NCBI GenBank assembly: GCA_027488835.1
Contig: JAIYAW010000004.1
Span: forward strand, 1-64,000
DNA length: 64,000 bases
Direction of reading: 5' to 3'
DNA from: Bacteroidota bacterium
GTDB lineage: Bacteria > Bacteroidota > Bacteroidia > NS11-12g > UBA955
In this document: one piece after another, positions 34,125 through 43,405 of the stretch
How the letters are laid out: every line of letters begins with the position of its first letter
Position numbering within the stretch: the first letter of the stretch is position 1
Notes under the pieces: generated by a model
Databases searched by the model: none
Told to the model about the DNA's origin: nothing
The model's input: only the letters and a program-made list of their open reading frames with translations
Position numbers and translations under genes: made by a program

Positions 34125-35636
34125 ATTCAAAAAGTTGCCCTTGTAATACTCGATGGATGGGGAATTGGAAACCATACCAAATCTGATGCGGTATTCAATG
34201 CAAAAACCACATTTACAGATTCACTTTCTGTGGGTTATTCAAATGCAACACTGCGAACCGATGGAGAAAATGTTGGTTTGCCAGTAGGACAAATGGGAAA
34301 CAGCGAAGTGGGTCACATGAATATTGGTGCAGGAAGAATTGTTTGGCAAATGTTGGCCAAAATCAATAAGGCGTTTAACGATGAATCTATAAAATCTAAT
34401 CCTACCCTCATTGAGGCAATGAATAAAGCCAAATCAACCGGTAAAAAATTGCATTTTATTGGCTTGCTTTCTGATGGTGGCGTGCATGCCCATATTCAAC
34501 ATTTGATTGGACTTTGTAAGATTGCCAATGAGTTTGGTGTCCCACATACTTTCATTCATGCTTTTTTAGATGGAAGAGATACCGATCCACACAGTGGAAT
34601 TAAGTACCTTTCTGAATTAAATAACGCAATTGAAAATACCAAAACCAAATTGAGCTCTGTGGTTGGTCGATATTATGCAATGGACAGAGATTCTCGTTGG
34701 GAAAGGGTTCAAAAGGCCTATGACGTAATGGTAAACAACCAAGGTGAATACACGGAAAATGTCCTTCAATCCATTAAAAATAAATATGATGAAGGTATCA
34801 CCGATGAGTTTATGTCGCCAATTCGTTGCTTAAAAGATTCTGAGGGACAAATTGAAGACGGAGATATTGTACTTTGTTTCAATTACAGAACAGACCGTGG
34901 TCGACAAATAACCCGGGTTTTGAGTCAGGAAGATTTTCATGAGTTTAACATGCATAAATTGAATTTGCACTATTATACCATGACCATTTATGATGAAAAA
35001 TATAAAATTGATGGGGCATTGTTTCATAACGAAAACTTGGTATTAACGCTAGGTGAGGTGATTCAAAATGCGGGAGCAACCCAATTAAGGGCTGCTGAAA
35101 CTGAGAAATATCCCCACGTAACATTTTTCTTTTCTGGGGGACGGGAGGAGCCATTTAATGGTGAAACCCGAATCATGGCGAATTCGCCAAAGGTAGCAAC
35201 CTACGATTTACAACCAGAAATGAGCGCTGAAGAATTGGCAAATTCTGCCATTGAATTTATTCAAAAAGAGCAACCGGATTTTGTGTGTTTGAATTTTGCA
35301 AATGCCGATATGGTTGGTCATACAGGGGTTTATTCCGCCATTATCAAAGCTGTTGAAACTGCAGATTCGTGTTTAGAGAAATTGGTTGATGCGTTAAAAC
35401 CTTTAGGGTATCAATTTATTGTAATTGCCGATCATGGAAATGCCGACTTCGCAATTAACGACGATGGAACTCCGAATACGGCACATACAACAAATCCAGT
35501 ACCTGTTTGGTTAATCACCGACAATAAATCCTTGAAAATTGAAAGTGGTATTTTGGCTGATGTTGCACCGTCAATTTTGAAATTAATGGGAATTTCGGTT
35601 CCTGCAGAAATGACAGGTAAAAATTTAATTGCATGA
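34122..35636 (+). CDS. gpmI: Phosphoglycerate mutase, cofactor-independent
   Basis: 504 residues from ATG at 34122, where the family sequence begins (QKVALVILDGWGIG). It interconverts 3- and 2-phosphoglycerate in glycolysis with two Mn ions. MGNSEVGHMNIGAGR holds the Ser that carries the phosphate; HAFLDGRDTDPHSG, FNYRTDRGRQI, NFANADMVGHTG and VIADHGNAD are metal and substrate motifs. It leads a unit with a lipoprotein, an aldehyde dehydrogenase and a methyltransferase, the first three joined by 4-nt overlaps. Confidence 0.97.
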   Translation: MIQKVALVILDGWGIGNHTKSDAVFNAKTTFTDSLSVGYSNATLRTDGENVGLPVGQMGNSEVGHMNIGAGRIVWQMLAKINKAFNDESIKSNPTLIEAMNKAKSTGKKLHFIGLLSDGGVHAHIQHLIGLCKIANEFGVPHTFIHAFLDGRDTDPHSGIKYLSELNNAIENTKTKLSSVVGRYYAMDRDSRWERVQKAYDVMVNNQGEYTENVLQSIKNKYDEGITDEFMSPIRCLKDSEGQIEDGDIVLCFNYRTDRGRQITRVLSQEDFHEFNMHKLNLHYYTMTIYDEKYKIDGALFHNENLVLTLGEVIQNAGATQLRAAETEKYPHVTFFFSGGREEPFNGETRIMANSPKVATYDLQPEMSAEELANSAIEFIQKEQPDFVCLNFANADMVGHTGVYSAIIKAVETADSCLEKLVDALKPLGYQFIVIADHGNADFAINDDGTPNTAHTTNPVPVWLITDNKSLKIESGILADVAPSILKLMGISVPAEMTGKNLIA

Positions 35637-36196
35637 AAAAGAATATAATTTATTTGATAGGATTTGTTTTTCTTGTTGGTGCTTGTGATTCAAGTGATCA
35701 GAAAAACGAAAAAGTAAAGTACACCGATTTGTGGCAGATTTACATGTCTAACCAAATTGATACACTCACCAAAGTAAACCCAAGATTAATCAAAACCATC
35801 AACCAAGGCGAGGAAGTGGAAACGTTGAAAATGGATTCTGTGAATTGGGCAAATGAATTGGGAGGCTTTTTGAATATTGACTTTGGTAAGGAAAGTGCCA
35901 AAAATAAATATTCGTTAAGTACCGATTCTTCGGGTAAAATTTCAATGATTGGTTTTTTTGCAAAAGATACCAATGTGTATATTCAATCATTTGAAGTCAC
36001 AAGAATCAATGGCAAAATTGATCTGCTTCAATGGAGAACAAAAACCAGGAGTTTTTTAATTGACAGGGATCAAGTTTTGGCTTATCAACCAGGAAAAGGA
36101 TTCCGCATTCAAATCAATGAAAACAGCCTTTGGGCTTCACCTAAAAATATTGAAATTTTTGGGGATATTCAAAACAAAGCATTTTTAGAAAGATGA
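35633..36196 (+). CDS. Lipoprotein, unknown function
   Basis: 187 residues with a short signal peptide and lipobox (LVGACDSS). The mature protein has an N-terminal helical part and a beta-rich C-terminal half (VYIQSFEVTRINGKIDLLQW, RSFLIDRDQVLAYQPGKGFR). No family recognised. It overlaps gpmI and the aldehyde dehydrogenase by 4 nt each (ATGA), so it is translated with them. Confidence 0.75.
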   Translation: MKKNIIYLIGFVFLVGACDSSDQKNEKVKYTDLWQIYMSNQIDTLTKVNPRLIKTINQGEEVETLKMDSVNWANELGGFLNIDFGKESAKNKYSLSTDSSGKISMIGFFAKDTNVYIQSFEVTRINGKIDLLQWRTKTRSFLIDRDQVLAYQPGKGFRIQINENSLWASPKNIEIFGDIQNKAFLER

Positions 36197-37623
36197 AATT
36201 AAGCAACTTTATCAATGGAGCATTTGTTGCTCCTGTAAATGGTCAATATTTAGATAATTTTCAACCTGCAACAGGATTGAAATATGGTGAAATTCCAGAT
36301 TCAGAGGAAGCCGATGTTGTTTTGGCGGTTGAAGCAGCAAGAAAGGCGCAACCCGCTTGGAGCAATACTCCAGCTGAAGAGAAGTTTAAAATCATGAACC
36401 GCATTGCTGAATTAATCGATGCAAAACGAGAAGAGTTGGCAACAGCGGAAAGCATGGATCAAGGGAAACCATTTTGGCTTGCAAAAAATGAAATGAATAG
36501 GGCAGCTCAAAATTTTAGGTTTTTTGCTACAGCCACCATGCAATTTGCCAGTGAAAGCCATGCAATGGAAGACAAGGCAATTAATTATACCTTGCGTCAA
36601 CCAATTGGTGTAGTTGGGTGTATTAGTCCTTGGAACTTGCCTTTGTATTTATTTTCATGGAAAATAGCTCCAGCAATTGCTGCCGGCAATGCGGTGGTAG
36701 CGAAGCCAAGCGAATTTACTCCTGTTACCGCGTATATGCTCTGTGAAATTTGCAATGAAGCAGGTTTACCCCCTGGTGTTTTGAACGTGGTTCATGGATT
36801 GGGTGGGAAAGCTGGACAAGCCATTGTTGAATCTGAATTTACCAAAGCAATATCTTTTACTGGTGGAACAGCAACCGGAAAACATTTGGCAAGAACCGCA
36901 GCCCCAATGTTTAAAAAGTTGAGCTTGGAATTGGGTGGTAAAAATCCGAATATCATTTTTGCCGATGCCGATTTAGAAAAAGCCATCAAAACCACAGTGA
37001 ATAGTTCATTTATGAACCAAGGTGAAATTTGTTTGTGTGGAAGTCGTGTGTTTGTGCAACGAAGTGTATACAATGAGGTTCGCGATAAATTGGTTGCTCA
37101 CGTTAATAACCTTACTATTGGCAATCCCCTCGATGAAAATAGAATTGGAGCCATTGTTTCCAAACCTCATTTTGAAAAGGTTTTGTCATATATAGAACTT
37201 GCAAAAGAAGAAGGTGGCGTGATATTAACGGGAGGAAAATCTGTTCAACCTGAAGGATTTGAAACTGGTTGGTATATCGCACCAACCATTATTGAAAATT
37301 TACCCTTCCATTGCAGATCCAATACTGAAGAAATCTTTGGACCCGTTATTAGCATTACTCCCTTTGATACTGAGGAAGAAGTGCTCATGATGGCAAACGC
37401 AACTGAATATGGACTAGCGGCAACAATTTGGACAACAAACCTAAATACGGCGCATCAAATGGCAAACAAATTGCAAATGGGCATTGTTTGGGTGAACTGT
37501 TGGTTGTTAAGAGATTTGCGCACACCATTTGGTGGTACTAAAAGTTCTGGCGTGGGAAGAGAAGGTGGTTGGGAAGCCATGAAGTTTTTTACTGAACCTA
37601 AAAATGTGTGTATCGCACTCTAA
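36193..37623 (+). CDS. Aldehyde dehydrogenase (2-hydroxymuconic / 2-aminomuconic semialdehyde type)
   Basis: 476 residues. NAD(P)-dependent ALDH fold: ISPWNLPLYLFSWKIAPAIA, VAKPSEFTPVTAYML, FTGGTATGKH (nucleotide loop), LELGGKNPNIIF with the general base Glu, and QGEICLCGSR with the catalytic Cys. The CLCGSR variant, TPFGGTKSSGVGREGGWEAM and overall length resemble the ALDH8 group that oxidises muconic semialdehydes in aromatic or tryptophan breakdown. No other gene of those pathways is adjacent, so the substrate is uncertain. Confidence 0.85.
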   Translation: MKLSNFINGAFVAPVNGQYLDNFQPATGLKYGEIPDSEEADVVLAVEAARKAQPAWSNTPAEEKFKIMNRIAELIDAKREELATAESMDQGKPFWLAKNEMNRAAQNFRFFATATMQFASESHAMEDKAINYTLRQPIGVVGCISPWNLPLYLFSWKIAPAIAAGNAVVAKPSEFTPVTAYMLCEICNEAGLPPGVLNVVHGLGGKAGQAIVESEFTKAISFTGGTATGKHLARTAAPMFKKLSLELGGKNPNIIFADADLEKAIKTTVNSSFMNQGEICLCGSRVFVQRSVYNEVRDKLVAHVNNLTIGNPLDENRIGAIVSKPHFEKVLSYIELAKEEGGVILTGGKSVQPEGFETGWYIAPTIIENLPFHCRSNTEEIFGPVISITPFDTEEEVLMMANATEYGLAATIWTTNLNTAHQMANKLQMGIVWVNCWLLRDLRTPFGGTKSSGVGREGGWEAMKFFTEPKNVCIAL

Positions 37624-37626
37624 AAG

Positions 37627-38241
37627 ATGAATAAAGAATTTTGGGATGAAAGATATGCCAATAGCGAGTATGCTTATGGCGAGTCGCCTAATGTTTTTAT
37701 TGAAGAAATACTTCCAATATACCCAATTGGAAAAATACTTTTTCCCGCAGATGGAGAGGGTAGGAATTCCGTTTACGCAGCTAAATTGGGTTGGACGGTT
37801 TCGTCGTTCGATTTAAGTGATACAGGAAAGCAAAAGGCTATGGACTTGGCAACTGCAAATGATGTTGTATTAGATTACCAAGTTTGTGGCGCCGACGAAG
37901 TGCATTATGAACTTGAAAGCTTCGATGCAATTGCCTTTGTGTTTGCTCACTTTCCAGCCAATGTGAAACAACAATATAATAAAAAAATGTTGGATTTCCT
38001 AAAGTCGGGTGGACTAGTGTTTTTTGAAGCATTTAGCAAAAGCCATATTGAATACCAGAAAAAATATCCCTCAATAGGAGGACCTAAAGAATTGGATATG
38101 CTTTTTTCAATTGAAGAAATTCAGGAAACTTTTGCAAACTTTGAGGTGATTACACTTGAAGAAGTTGAAGAGGAAATGAATGAAGGCCCATTCCATCAAG
38201 GAGTTGGTTCTGTAATTCGTTTTGTAGGACGTAAAAAATAA
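37627..38241 (+). CDS. SAM-dependent methyltransferase, TehB-like
   Basis: 204 residues. FWDERYANSEYAYGESPNVF is the opening typical of the TehB/thiopurine-like class I methyltransferases. The SAM site is ILFPADGEGRNSVYAAKLGW with the acidic residue in VSSFDLSDTG. FDAIAFVFAHFP is motif II. It follows the aldehyde dehydrogenase by 3 bp and closes that operon. The methyl acceptor is unknown; small thiols or oxyanions are the usual substrates of this group. Confidence 0.82.
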   Translation: MNKEFWDERYANSEYAYGESPNVFIEEILPIYPIGKILFPADGEGRNSVYAAKLGWTVSSFDLSDTGKQKAMDLATANDVVLDYQVCGADEVHYELESFDAIAFVFAHFPANVKQQYNKKMLDFLKSGGLVFFEAFSKSHIEYQKKYPSIGGPKELDMLFSIEEIQETFANFEVITLEEVEEEMNEGPFHQGVGSVIRFVGRKK

Positions 38242-38289
38242 AGTGAATAAGGGTTAGGTTGCGGTCAACTGTTTTCTGACATTTCGCCG

Positions 38290-38304
38290 TATTTTTGCAG
38301 AATG
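38290..38304 (+). promoter_or_regulatory. -7 box directly before the thiL start
   Basis: TATTTTTG (38290-38297), then CAGA, then ATG at 38302. Same 4-nt spacing as at gpmI, aspS, the A-type carrier gene and gcvT; a leaderless start is expected. Confidence 0.6.
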
Positions 38305-39351
38305 TTTGAAAATACCGAAAGAACTGAACTTTCTGCCTTGGGCGAATTTGGCTTAATATCTCATTTGTCTAAACACTTTACGAGTAAAAACGAATCAACC
38401 GTTTTAGGAATTGGTGACGATGCCGCAATTGTAAAATTGGGCAACGAAATGATGGCTATTTCAACTGATAGTTATATTGAAGGTGTGCATTTCGATTTGA
38501 TGTTTCATCCTCTAAAACATTTGGGTTACAAAGCGGTTGCTGCTACGGTGAGCGACATTTGTGCCATGAATGCAATTCCTACCCAAATTTTGGTTGCAAT
38601 TGGTTTAAGCAATCGTTTTTCATTGGAAGCAGTTGAAGAATTGTACGAAGGAATGCGTTTGGCTTGTGAAAAATACAATGTTGATTTAATAGGGGGAGAT
38701 ACTTCTTCGTCGCGTTCTGGATTGGTATTGAACTTAACTGCCATGGGTAAGGTAGATGAATCTAAATTGACGTTACGAAAAGGGGCCAAAGCAAACGATT
38801 TGTTGGTGGTAACCGGCGATTTGGGCGGAGCTTATATGGGATTGCAAATTTTGGAGCGAGAAAAAAAGGTATTTTTAGAACATCCTAAAATGCAACCAGA
38901 TTTGGAAACCTACGATTATATTGTGGGTCGTCAATTGAAAGCAGAGGCAAGGGTTGACGTAATTCAAATTTTAGATGAATTGAAGATTGTTCCTACCAGT
39001 ATGATGGATGTGAGCGATGGCGTTGCATCAGAATTATTCCATTTGGGACAAGCATCGGGGGTTGGGTTTGATATTTACGAAGAGAAATTACCCATTGATC
39101 CTCAAACCATTGATGCAGCCTTGGAATTTGATTTAAATCCGAGTATCATGGCTTTGAATGGCGGTGAAGATTATGAATTGTTGTTCACCATTAAACAGGA
39201 AGATTTTGATAAAATCAAAAACAATCCAGATTTTACTGTGATTGGCCATGCCACTGAAGTGGTAAATAGTTATAGATTAAATACCAAAGCGGGTAATTCA
39301 TTTGAAATTAAAGCGCAAGGTTGGGAGCATTTTTCTTCAGATAATAAATAA
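38302..39351 (+). CDS. thiL: Thiamine-monophosphate kinase
   Basis: 349 residues. ThiL phosphorylates thiamine monophosphate to the active diphosphate. GIGDDAAIV with the metal-binding Asp pair, STDSYIEGVHFDL, KAVAATVSDICAMNA, GGDTSSS, VTGDLGGAYMGL, MMDVSDGVASELFHLG and GGEDYELLFTI are all family signatures. It has its own promoter box 4 nt upstream of the ATG and is followed by aspS after 18 bp, again with its own box. Confidence 0.96.
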   Translation: MFENTERTELSALGEFGLISHLSKHFTSKNESTVLGIGDDAAIVKLGNEMMAISTDSYIEGVHFDLMFHPLKHLGYKAVAATVSDICAMNAIPTQILVAIGLSNRFSLEAVEELYEGMRLACEKYNVDLIGGDTSSSRSGLVLNLTAMGKVDESKLTLRKGAKANDLLVVTGDLGGAYMGLQILEREKKVFLEHPKMQPDLETYDYIVGRQLKAEARVDVIQILDELKIVPTSMMDVSDGVASELFHLGQASGVGFDIYEEKLPIDPQTIDAALEFDLNPSIMALNGGEDYELLFTIKQEDFDKIKNNPDFTVIGHATEVVNSYRLNTKAGNSFEIKAQGWEHFSSDNK

Positions 39352-39357
39352 TCAACG

Positions 39358-39372
39358 TATTTTTGTAAAATG
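39358..39372 (+). promoter_or_regulatory. -7 box directly before the aspS start
   Basis: TATTTTTG (39358-39365), then TAAA, then ATG at 39370. It lies in the 18-bp gap after thiL, so aspS can be transcribed separately as a leaderless mRNA. Confidence 0.6.
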
Positions 39373-41124
39373 TATCGTTCGCATACTTGTGGTGAATTAA
39401 GAGTTTCTCATGTTGGAGAAACAGTAACTTTGGCAGGTTGGGTTGCCAAATCTCGTGTAATGGGAAGCAGCATGGCTTTTGTGGATATCCGCGATCGTTA
39501 TGGCATAACCCAATTGGCATTTAACGAGGCTTATAGCAAAGAATTATTGGAAAAAGCAAGTACTTTGGGTCGTGAATTTGTAATTCAAGCTACGGGTAAA
39601 GTTGCCGAAAGAAGTGCTAAAAATGGCCAATTAGAAACGGGCGATATTGAAATAGTGGTTGAATCTTTAACCATTTTAAATGAATCTAAAACTCCTCCGT
39701 TTACCATTGAAGCGGAAACAGACGGTGGCGACGATATTCGCATGCAATACCGATATTTAGATTTAAGGAGGGACGTAGTTCGTAAGAATTTAGAATTGCG
39801 TCACAACTTGGCTCAATCTATCCGTGCATATTTGTCTAATCAGCAGTTTTTAGAAGTAGAAACACCTGTTCTTATTAAAAGCACTCCAGAAGGAGCGCGC
39901 GACTTTGTGGTTCCAAGTAGAATGAACAAAGGTCAGTGGTATGCGCTACCTCAAAGCCCACAAACCTTTAAGCAATTGCTGATGGTGAGTGGTTTTGATA
40001 GGTACTTTCAAATTGTTAAATGCTTTAGAGATGAAGATTTACGTGCCGATAGACAACCTGAGTTCACCCAAATAGATTGTGAAATGAGCTTTGTAGAAAG
40101 AGAAGACATTATTCAAACTTTTGAGGGAATGATGAAACAACTTTTTGCGGATGTAAAAGGAATTACTTTTGGCGATTTTCCAAGAATGAGTTATGCCGAT
40201 GCCATGAAATATTATGGTTCTGACAAACCAGATATTCGTTTTGGAATGCCTTTCGTAGAATTAAAAGCACCAGGAAATTCTTTGGATGTAGTTTCAGGTA
40301 AAGATTTTGTTGTTTTTGACAATGCAGAAGCTGTAGTTGGTATTTGCGCTACTGGCGCTGCTGTTTATACCCGTAAACAAATTGATGCGTTAATTGAGTA
40401 TGTAAAACGTCCTCAAATTGGTGCAACCGGTATTATCTATTGCCGAGTTGAAGCAGATGGCAGTTTGAAGTCGTCTGTAGATAAATTCTACGATGCCGAT
40501 GCATTGTTGAAATGGAAAGAGGCAATGAATGCCCAACCTGGCGATTTGATGTTAATTATGGCCGGTGGATTAGATAAAACCAGAAAGCAATTGAACGAAC
40601 TTCGTTTGTTTGTAGGTTCTGATCTTGGTTTAAGAAATCCTCATGATTTCAAACCATTGTGGGTGGTTGATTTTCCGCTGTTAGAGTGGGATGAAGATCA
40701 TAACCGTTTCCATGCAATGCACCATCCATTTACAAGTCCTTTGCCTGAAGACAGAGAATTGATGACATATGATCCGGGTAAAGTGAGAGCAAATGCCTAC
40801 GATTTGGTTATCAACGGTGTTGAAATTGGGGGTGGTTCAATTCGTATTTTTGATAAACAATTACAATCGGAAATGTTTGACTTGTTAGGGTTTACCAAAG
40901 AAGATGCACAATATCAGTTTGGATTCTTGATGAATGCATTTGAATATGGTGCTCCTCCCCATGGTGGATTGGCATTGGGTTTTGATCGTTTGTGCAGTAT
41001 GTTAGGTTGCAGCGACAGCATCAGAGACTTTATTGCATTCCCTAAAAACAACAGCGGAAGAGATGTGATGATAGATGCGCCAAGCACGCTGTCGGCGGCT
41101 CAGTTGAAGGAGTTGGAGTTATAA
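39370..41124 (+). CDS. aspS: Aspartyl-tRNA synthetase
   Basis: 584 residues. Class II synthetase: N-terminal OB-fold anticodon domain ([20 protein letters not shown]), motif 1 in the [20 protein letters not shown] region, motif 2 [20 protein letters not shown] and motif 3 [14 protein letters not shown]. The GAD insertion domain (about 290-410) of bacterial AspRS is present. Directly downstream is an array of GTTTATAA repeats. Confidence 0.97.
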   Translation: MYRSHTCGELRVSHVGETVTLAGWVAKSRVMGSSMAFVDIRDRYGITQLAFNEAYSKELLEKASTLGREFVIQATGKVAERSAKNGQLETGDIEIVVESLTILNESKTPPFTIEAETDGGDDIRMQYRYLDLRRDVVRKNLELRHNLAQSIRAYLSNQQFLEVETPVLIKSTPEGARDFVVPSRMNKGQWYALPQSPQTFKQLLMVSGFDRYFQIVKCFRDEDLRADRQPEFTQIDCEMSFVEREDIIQTFEGMMKQLFADVKGITFGDFPRMSYADAMKYYGSDKPDIRFGMPFVELKAPGNSLDVVSGKDFVVFDNAEAVVGICATGAAVYTRKQIDALIEYVKRPQIGATGIIYCRVEADGSLKSSVDKFYDADALLKWKEAMNAQPGDLMLIMAGGLDKTRKQLNELRLFVGSDLGLRNPHDFKPLWVVDFPLLEWDEDHNRFHAMHHPFTSPLPEDRELMTYDPGKVRANAYDLVINGVEIGGGSIRIFDKQLQSEMFDLLGFTKEDAQYQFGFLMNAFEYGAPPHGGLALGFDRLCSMLGCSDSIRDFIAFPKNNSGRDVMIDAPSTLSAAQLKELEL

Positions 41125-41128
41125 TTCT

Positions 41129-41275
41129 AAGGTTTATAAAGGTTTATGAGGGTTTATAAGCGTTTATAAATGATGGGTTAGGAATTTGATAAAGCTGTGA
41201 ACATGATTATGTATTCTATTAAGGGTTTATAAAGGTTTATAAGCGATTATAAGCGTTTTCCCGATAGCTATCGGG
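41129..41275. repeat. GTTTATAA-rich repeat cluster and CCCGATAGCTATCGGG palindrome
   Basis: Two blocks (about 41131-41169 and 41223-41256) of short tandem units built on GGTTTATAA / GCGTTTATAA, followed by the perfect 16-bp palindrome CCCGATAGCTATCGGG (41260-41275). A related GTTTATAA array follows the ABC permease gene at 47224. It fills the gap between aspS and the convergent diacylglycerol kinase gene; no coding sequence is seen. Confidence 0.8.
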
Positions 41276-41291
41276 AGGTTGGGTTTGGAAT

Positions 41292-41669
41292 TTATAAACT
41301 AAAAGCGGCGATGATGCGGGGTAGTAAAATGTACAATCCTACGATGATAGAAACAACACTGGCACAAAAGGTGGCCCCTGCGGCTATGTCTTTCGATTGA
41401 CCAACTCCCACGTGTAAATCTGGATGCAATGTGTCTAATGCTTTTTCTAACGCTGTATTTAGTCCCTCAGAAACCAACATTAAGCCAATGGCAAGCCACA
41501 GAATGGCCCATTCGAAACGGGTTAGATGTTGCCCGAAGTATCCAAGTCCAAATCCCGTAATTAAAGTTAAAGCCATGCAAACTAAAATGATTTGGAAATT
41601 ACGCTCAGTTTTTGCGAGTAGAATGACACCTTTTAAGGCGTATTTGAAAGATTTATAAAAACGAAACAT
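41292..41669 (-). CDS. Diacylglycerol / undecaprenol kinase family protein
   Basis: 125 residues with three transmembrane helices. Signatures of the DagK family: FKYALKGVILLAKTERNFQI at the N-terminus and the catalytic EGLNTALEKALDTL, followed by SKDIAAGATF. In bacteria of this type it usually phosphorylates undecaprenol to recycle the lipid carrier for the cell wall. It is alone on the minus strand, downstream of the dnaA terminator. Confidence 0.93.
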   Translation of the reverse strand: MFRFYKSFKYALKGVILLAKTERNFQIILVCMALTLITGFGLGYFGQHLTRFEWAILWLAIGLMLVSEGLNTALEKALDTLHPDLHVGVGQSKDIAAGATFCASVVSIIVGLYILLPRIIAAFSL

Positions 41670-41710
41670 GAATTATATTGAAGTATCAAAGATGCGATTT
41701 CGTTTTTAAA

Positions 41711-41738
41711 TAAAAAAGGCTCCAATTGGGAGCCTTTT
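41711..41738 (-). terminator. Terminator of dnaA
   Basis: AAAAGGCTCC and GGAGCCTTTT pair around a 5-nt loop. On the minus strand it lies 20 bp after the dnaA stop and ends in a T run. Confidence 0.9.
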
Positions 41739-41757
41739 CACATTTATAATGTTATTC

Positions 41758-43197
41758 TTAGAATGTATTGATTTTGATACGTTTTTCAATTTCTTCAACG
41801 TCGTGACGGAACTTTTTATCGGTTTCGATAAGGTCGTTCACGGTTTGACAAGCATGAATAACTGTACTGTGATCACGTCCCCCAAAGAAAATACCGATAT
41901 TCTTCAAAGAAGCTTTGGTAAGATCTTTCGTAAAGTACATGGCAATTTGACGTGCTTGTACAATTTCACGTTTTCTGGTTTTCGATTTAACTGCTTCAAC
42001 AGGAATGTTGTAGAAGTCGCAAACCAATTTTTGAATGTAATCAATGCTAATTTCACGGGTTGAATTTTTTACAAAATTCTTCACGATCTGTTTCGCAAGG
42101 TTAAGATCTAATTGTTTTCTGGTTAAAGAACCTTGTGCCAATAATGAAATTAACGCACCTTCAAGTTCTCTTACGTTGGTATCAATGTTATGTGCCAAGT
42201 ATTCGACTACGTCTTTGTGCAACGTAATTCCATCTTGGTACATTTTGTTTTCAAGGATTGAAACACGGGTATCGAAATCAGGACCGTTAAGGTCGGCAGA
42301 CAATCCCCATTTGAAACGGCTCAACAAACGCTCATCCATATTTTTCAAATCTTTCGGAGGACGATCGCAGGTCAAGATAATTTGTTTTCCATTTTGGTGT
42401 AAGTGATTGAAAATTTGGAAGAAAACTTCCTGAGTTCTTTCTTTCTTTGCAAAGAATTGAACGTCGTCAACAATCAAAACATCTAAATATTGATAAAAAT
42501 TCACAAATTGGTTGTTGTTACCCTGTTTTGCTGAATCAATAAATTGATTGATAAATTTTTCAGCACTTACAAAAACTACAACTTTTTGTTTGTGGGTTTG
42601 TTTGATTAAATTACCGATGGCGTGAGCCAAATGTGTTTTTCCCAATCCGCAACCTCCAAATACCATCAAAGGGTTAAAGGCGGTCCCTCCTGGTTTTTGT
42701 GCAATTGCCAATCCTGCGTTTCTAGCAAGTTTGTTACAATCACCTTCAACGAAATTGTCGAAAGTGTAACGTGGATTCAATTGGCTATCGATATTCATCC
42801 TTTTTAAGCCAGGAATAATGAATGGATTTTTAATAGGAGAATCTAAGTTAATAGGCATTCCCAATTCATTGTTCACTTGTTTCGATGAATTACCGGTAGG
42901 CAAGTTGATAGTAAATGGTTGTTGATCAACTCCTGAAGCTGTTTCAACAATAATGTTGTATTCTAACTTAGCCGTTGGGCCAATAATCTTTTTTAAAGTC
43001 TTGTGTAAAAGTTGAACATAATGTTCTTCGAGCCATTCATAGAAAAATTGACTTGGTACTTGAATTGTGAGTACTTTATTAGACATTTTAACTGGCTTGA
43101 TAGGTTCAAACCAAGTCTTGAAACTTTGTGGGTTAACGTTGTCTTTAAAAATTTTTAAGCAGTCTTGCCAAATTATTTCATGTGCCTTTTTTTCCAT
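41758..43197 (-). CDS. dnaA: Chromosomal replication initiator DnaA
   Basis: 479 residues. Domain I (EIIWQDCLKIFKDNVNPQSF to about 80) binds partner proteins. The AAA+ domain has FNPLMVFGGCGLGKTHLAHA (Walker A, with Cys where most have Val), VLIVDDVQFF (Walker B) and sensor motifs RLLSRFKWGL. Domain IV has the DNA-binding GGRDHSTVIHACQTV. The gene is single, with its own terminator. The AT-rich 200 bp upstream holds only imperfect DnaA boxes. Confidence 0.97.
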   Translation of the reverse strand: MEKKAHEIIWQDCLKIFKDNVNPQSFKTWFEPIKPVKMSNKVLTIQVPSQFFYEWLEEHYVQLLHKTLKKIIGPTAKLEYNIIVETASGVDQQPFTINLPTGNSSKQVNNELGMPINLDSPIKNPFIIPGLKRMNIDSQLNPRYTFDNFVEGDCNKLARNAGLAIAQKPGGTAFNPLMVFGGCGLGKTHLAHAIGNLIKQTHKQKVVVFVSAEKFINQFIDSAKQGNNNQFVNFYQYLDVLIVDDVQFFAKKERTQEVFFQIFNHLHQNGKQIILTCDRPPKDLKNMDERLLSRFKWGLSADLNGPDFDTRVSILENKMYQDGITLHKDVVEYLAHNIDTNVRELEGALISLLAQGSLTRKQLDLNLAKQIVKNFVKNSTREISIDYIQKLVCDFYNIPVEAVKSKTRKREIVQARQIAMYFTKDLTKASLKNIGIFFGGRDHSTVIHACQTVNDLIETDKKFRHDVEEIEKRIKINTF

Positions 43198-43405
43198 AAA
43201 TGAAGTTTTTTCTCTAATTGTATTTTAAGTTGTTAATAAGGTGTAGTTAACTTATTGAAACACAATAACTGATTGATATTGTATTCCATGTTGTAAAGAA
43301 AAAGAATTAATTCACATTATACTAATTTTTTTTACTTGTTTTTTAATTATTTTTTGTGTAAGAAGTAAAAAAAATTCGTAAATGGTTACATCTTTTGAGA
43401 TAAAT

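Noticed and set aside
43198-43405. AT-rich region upstream of dnaA as a replication origin
   Set aside because: Only two imperfect DnaA boxes are seen (TGTTAATAA near 43233 and TAATTCACA near 43308), with no cluster or phasing. GC-skew analysis of the whole genome would be needed.
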